DNA from: an uncultured Eubacteriales bacterium
GTDB lineage: Bacteria; Bacillota; Clostridia; Oscillospirales; RGIG7773
Assembly (NCBI GenBank): GCA_934541205.1
Contig: CAKTDK010000029.1
Coordinates: 1-15,652 of the forward strand
Reading direction: 5' to 3'
Length of the DNA: 15,652 nt
Shown here: positions 13,489 through 15,652 of the stretch, piece by piece
Position numbering within the stretch: position 1 is the stretch's first letter
How the letters are laid out: the number at the start of each line of letters is the position of its first letter
Notes under the pieces: generated by a model
The model's input: the letters and a program-made list of their open reading frames with translations, nothing else
Databases searched by the model: none
What the model was told of the DNA's origin: nothing
Position numbers and translations under genes: made by a program

Positions 13489-15123
13489 TTTTATTTTTTC
13501 CTTATTTTCATACATTTTTCTATCGGCATAATATAAACATTTTTCAACACTGTCATATTTTTTAGAATTAAAATATTCGTATCCTAAAGCAAATTTTAAT
13601 TTAATTTCTGCATTTTTATTATATATTTCTATTTCTTTATACATATTATCTATTTTTTCAATAAATATATTTTCCTCAATATTACTAATAAAAATGTTAA
13701 ATTCATCACCGCCTACACGATATATTTCTCCGCAATTCAAAAAATACTTTTTTAAATATTCCGCTGTTTTACAAATTATCATATCTCCTGCTTGATGTCC
13801 GTTTTCATCGTTAATTTGTTTTAAATTATTTATATCAACACAAATACATAATAAACCTTTTTTATTTTTAACCAAGTTCAACTCTTCAAGCTTTTTGATA
13901 AATGCAGTTCGGTTATATAAATCCGTAAGTCCGTCTTTATAAGCAAGATTTTTATAAAAATCACTTTTTATGTTTTCTTTATAAATGTTTAATATACCTT
14001 TAAAAATATATACTGCTTCACTAATCAGGAAAATAAAAATTCCAAGCTGTAGAAAAAATGTATTGCTTCCCTCTTTTGTTATAACAAAATAATGTACAAA
14101 AGCGTCTATAAAAAGACCTATTATAATGGGAATTATCTCATAAACAAAACGTTTTATATCTGATTTTTCTTTTTTTGAAGTAAAACATATTGTTATAATA
14201 ATTGTTAAAAAAGAAATTAAATATAAAATATGTGTAAAAATAAGAGTCTGCCGAATATCCAATATTTTTGCAAAATGTAAAATACCCTGAATAATAATAT
14301 TGGAAACAAGAAGAACAAATACTATATTATATATTGTTTTAAATTTTGAACTTACTTTATTCTTAAAAAGTAAAATTAACGGTATAGGTATTGCTGCAAA
14401 AGCAAAGAAATTTATAAGATATGTAAAATAAGGGTTCGCTATCATATAAAGATTAAAAAGGTTTTCAGAAAGGCAGTATATTCCAAAAATCAAAGCAAAA
14501 ATTCCCGTATATCCCGCATTATAATTATCCTTTAGCATTATGGCGCTCAGTAAAACCAATAAAATGCCTAAAAACAAAATACATATTGTAACAATATTTA
14601 AAACAACATCATGTACAAAAGTATCACGTATTACCGTAGGATAATCACCAAACAAAATATCTCCTACTTCATAAACCAAACCGCTTTCAAGAGTAAGCCA
14701 AAAATCTATTTTTATTTCTTTGCCGTAACAATCATAGGGCAAAGGTATCATAGTATAAGCGTTTCCGGGAGATTTTGAAATACTTGGCACATCCTCCGGA
14801 GTATAGCTGTATATTTCTTCATTATTCAAATAGACTTTAAAATACATATGATTGAAAGATATAAAAGCATAAGGATCTTCATTGACTTTAGGTAAATATG
14901 TCAAAACTGAAGACAAAGTATATTTATGGTCTTTTTCATACTTTAAAACCATAGGAAGTTTAACAGATGATTTTTCTCCGTCATTTTCTGAAATCATCCA
15001 GTTTTTTTCGTAATGATATTCTCCTTTATAAATGTCAAGGCCATATTCTCTGCTTATTATAAACCCAAATATAACAGAAAATATAATTCCGATAAAAACA
15101 AAAACACATAAAAACCTTTTCAT
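13483..15123 (-). CDS. Membrane diguanylate cyclase: extracytoplasmic domain, 7TM region, GGDEF
   Basis: The protein should make cyclic di-GMP from two GTP in response to an external signal. Of 546 residues, 4-24 form an N-terminal membrane anchor. Residues about 25-165 are an extracytoplasmic beta-rich domain resembling the ligand-binding part of 7TMR-DISM sensors. About 172-375 contain seven or so hydrophobic segments, and 385-546 are the GGDEF domain. Seen there are DGLTDLYNR (397-405), metal-binding D430 in VDINNLKQIND, the intact signature RVGGDEF (469-475) and YYADRKMYE (531-539). The product-inhibition site RxxD expected before the signature is absent (LNCG instead), so feedback control may be lost. 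The ATG follows a G6 ribosome binding site. It lies 38 bp after the LURP-like gene and is probably co-transcribed with it. Confidence 0.88.
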   Translation of the reverse strand: MKRFLCVFVFIGIIFSVIFGFIISREYGLDIYKGEYHYEKNWMISENDGEKSSVKLPMVLKYEKDHKYTLSSVLTYLPKVNEDPYAFISFNHMYFKVYLNNEEIYSYTPEDVPSISKSPGNAYTMIPLPYDCYGKEIKIDFWLTLESGLVYEVGDILFGDYPTVIRDTFVHDVVLNIVTICILFLGILLVLLSAIMLKDNYNAGYTGIFALIFGIYCLSENLFNLYMIANPYFTYLINFFAFAAIPIPLILLFKNKVSSKFKTIYNIVFVLLVSNIIIQGILHFAKILDIRQTLIFTHILYLISFLTIIITICFTSKKEKSDIKRFVYEIIPIIIGLFIDAFVHYFVITKEGSNTFFLQLGIFIFLISEAVYIFKGILNIYKENIKSDFYKNLAYKDGLTDLYNRTAFIKKLEELNLVKNKKGLLCICVDINNLKQINDENGHQAGDMIICKTAEYLKKYFLNCGEIYRVGGDEFNIFISNIEENIFIEKIDNMYKEIEIYNKNAEIKLKFALGYEYFNSKKYDSVEKCLYYADRKMYENKEKIKS

Positions 15124-15161
15124 ATTTCCCCCCTAAATATATAAAAACTTTAACTAAAATA

Positions 15162-15635
15162 TCAATCACTTGAAGAACATTTAGCAGCATCAATAGCAAG
15201 TACAATCATAAGTACAAAAACTGCATTTTTACTATCATTTATATCAATAATATATGTATCTGTCCAAGAAAAAATTTTTTTCGATATAACAGCAATTTCA
15301 TTACCTAAATTATCAGTTATCGAATAATCCCATTCAAGAAAATTACCTTTTACAGTCCATTCCATACAGTCAAGCTTAAAAGAAGGCGCAAAAAAACTAA
15401 ATTCTTTTTTTATTTGTCCTATTTTATTACCATTAATATAAAGTGCAAATCTAGGCAAAAATGTTAAAACTTCTTCTTTTATCATTCCTATTTCACAACC
15501 GTAAATATCTGAAATCACAAGCTTGTGACCCCATGATAATTTTCCTTCAACAGTATAAACAATCTCTTCATTTTCATTATAAATATCATAGCTGTCAAAC
15601 CATGAAAATAATCTTTGTTTAAACAAAAGTTTCAT
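15162..15635 (-). CDS. LURP-one-related (YxjI-type) protein
   Basis: The 157 residues read as repeated beta strands of the tubby-like LURP-one-related fold (Pfam LOR). Examples are FDSYDIYNENEEIVYTVEG (13-31), HKLVISDIYGCEIGMIKEE (37-55), EWDYSITDNLGNEIAVISKK (101-120) and SWTDTYIIDI (123-132). A hydrophobic segment, AVFVLMIVLAIDAA (138-151), closes the protein, as is common in bacterial YxjI-like members, followed by KCSSSD. Biochemical role is unknown; lipid or membrane association is suspected for the fold. AGGAG precedes the ATG. It ends in TGA, unlike the other intact genes here, and its promoter would be outside the window. Confidence 0.8.
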   Translation of the reverse strand: MKLLFKQRLFSWFDSYDIYNENEEIVYTVEGKLSWGHKLVISDIYGCEIGMIKEEVLTFLPRFALYINGNKIGQIKKEFSFFAPSFKLDCMEWTVKGNFLEWDYSITDNLGNEIAVISKKIFSWTDTYIIDINDSKNAVFVLMIVLAIDAAKCSSSD

Positions 15636-15652
15636 GTATTTCTCCTATTTGT

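Overview
The window looks like a chromosomal segment of a low-GC Bacillota, most likely a member of the Clostridia. The evidence is strongly AT-rich intergenic DNA, AGGAGGTGAT-type ribosome binding sites, a CIRCE operator on groESL, the Firmicutes order rplU-prp-rpmA with an L27 that carries the Prp-cleaved leader, an S-layer-homology (SLH) surface protein, and many GGDEF proteins. Thirteen of the fourteen intact genes end in TAA and one ends in TGA. No mobile element, tRNA, rRNA, CRISPR array or phage module was seen.

Layout. 1-2150 (+): a terminator from an upstream gene, then rarA and nth overlapping by 17 bp, closed by a 17-bp hairpin terminator. 2153-3239 (-): a decayed membrane diguanylate cyclase with five in-frame stops and two frameshifts; one stop lies inside the GGDEF signature (GG*EF). 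3260-5122 (-): a secreted transglutaminase-like protein with three SLH repeats and its own promoter. 5303-7759 (-): rplU-prp-rpmA behind a strong promoter and a structured leader, a terminator, then obg. 7768-8271 (-): a small amidase_6-type cysteine hydrolase without a signal peptide. 8326-10423 (-): groES-groEL with a sigma-A promoter, a perfect CIRCE and a terminator. 10598-12016 (+): murC, starting at TTG. 12115-13260 (-): a cytoplasmic six-hairpin-glycosidase-like protein of noticeably higher GC. 13483-15635 (-): a LURP-one-related protein followed by an intact 7TM diguanylate cyclase.

How the genes fit together. Most of the window is housekeeping: replication-fork maintenance and base-excision repair (rarA, nth), ribosome production and assembly (rplU, prp, rpmA, obg), protein folding (groESL) and peptidoglycan precursor synthesis (murC). 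Between these lie accessory genes for the cell surface (transglutaminase-SLH, amidase) and cyclic-di-GMP signalling (one live and one dead cyclase). I did not find a clear undescribed multi-gene system. The parts most worth a second look are the recently decayed cyclase, the GC-distinct glycosidase-like gene, the signal-less amidase, and a 3' hairpin whose transcript copies the end of 16S rRNA.
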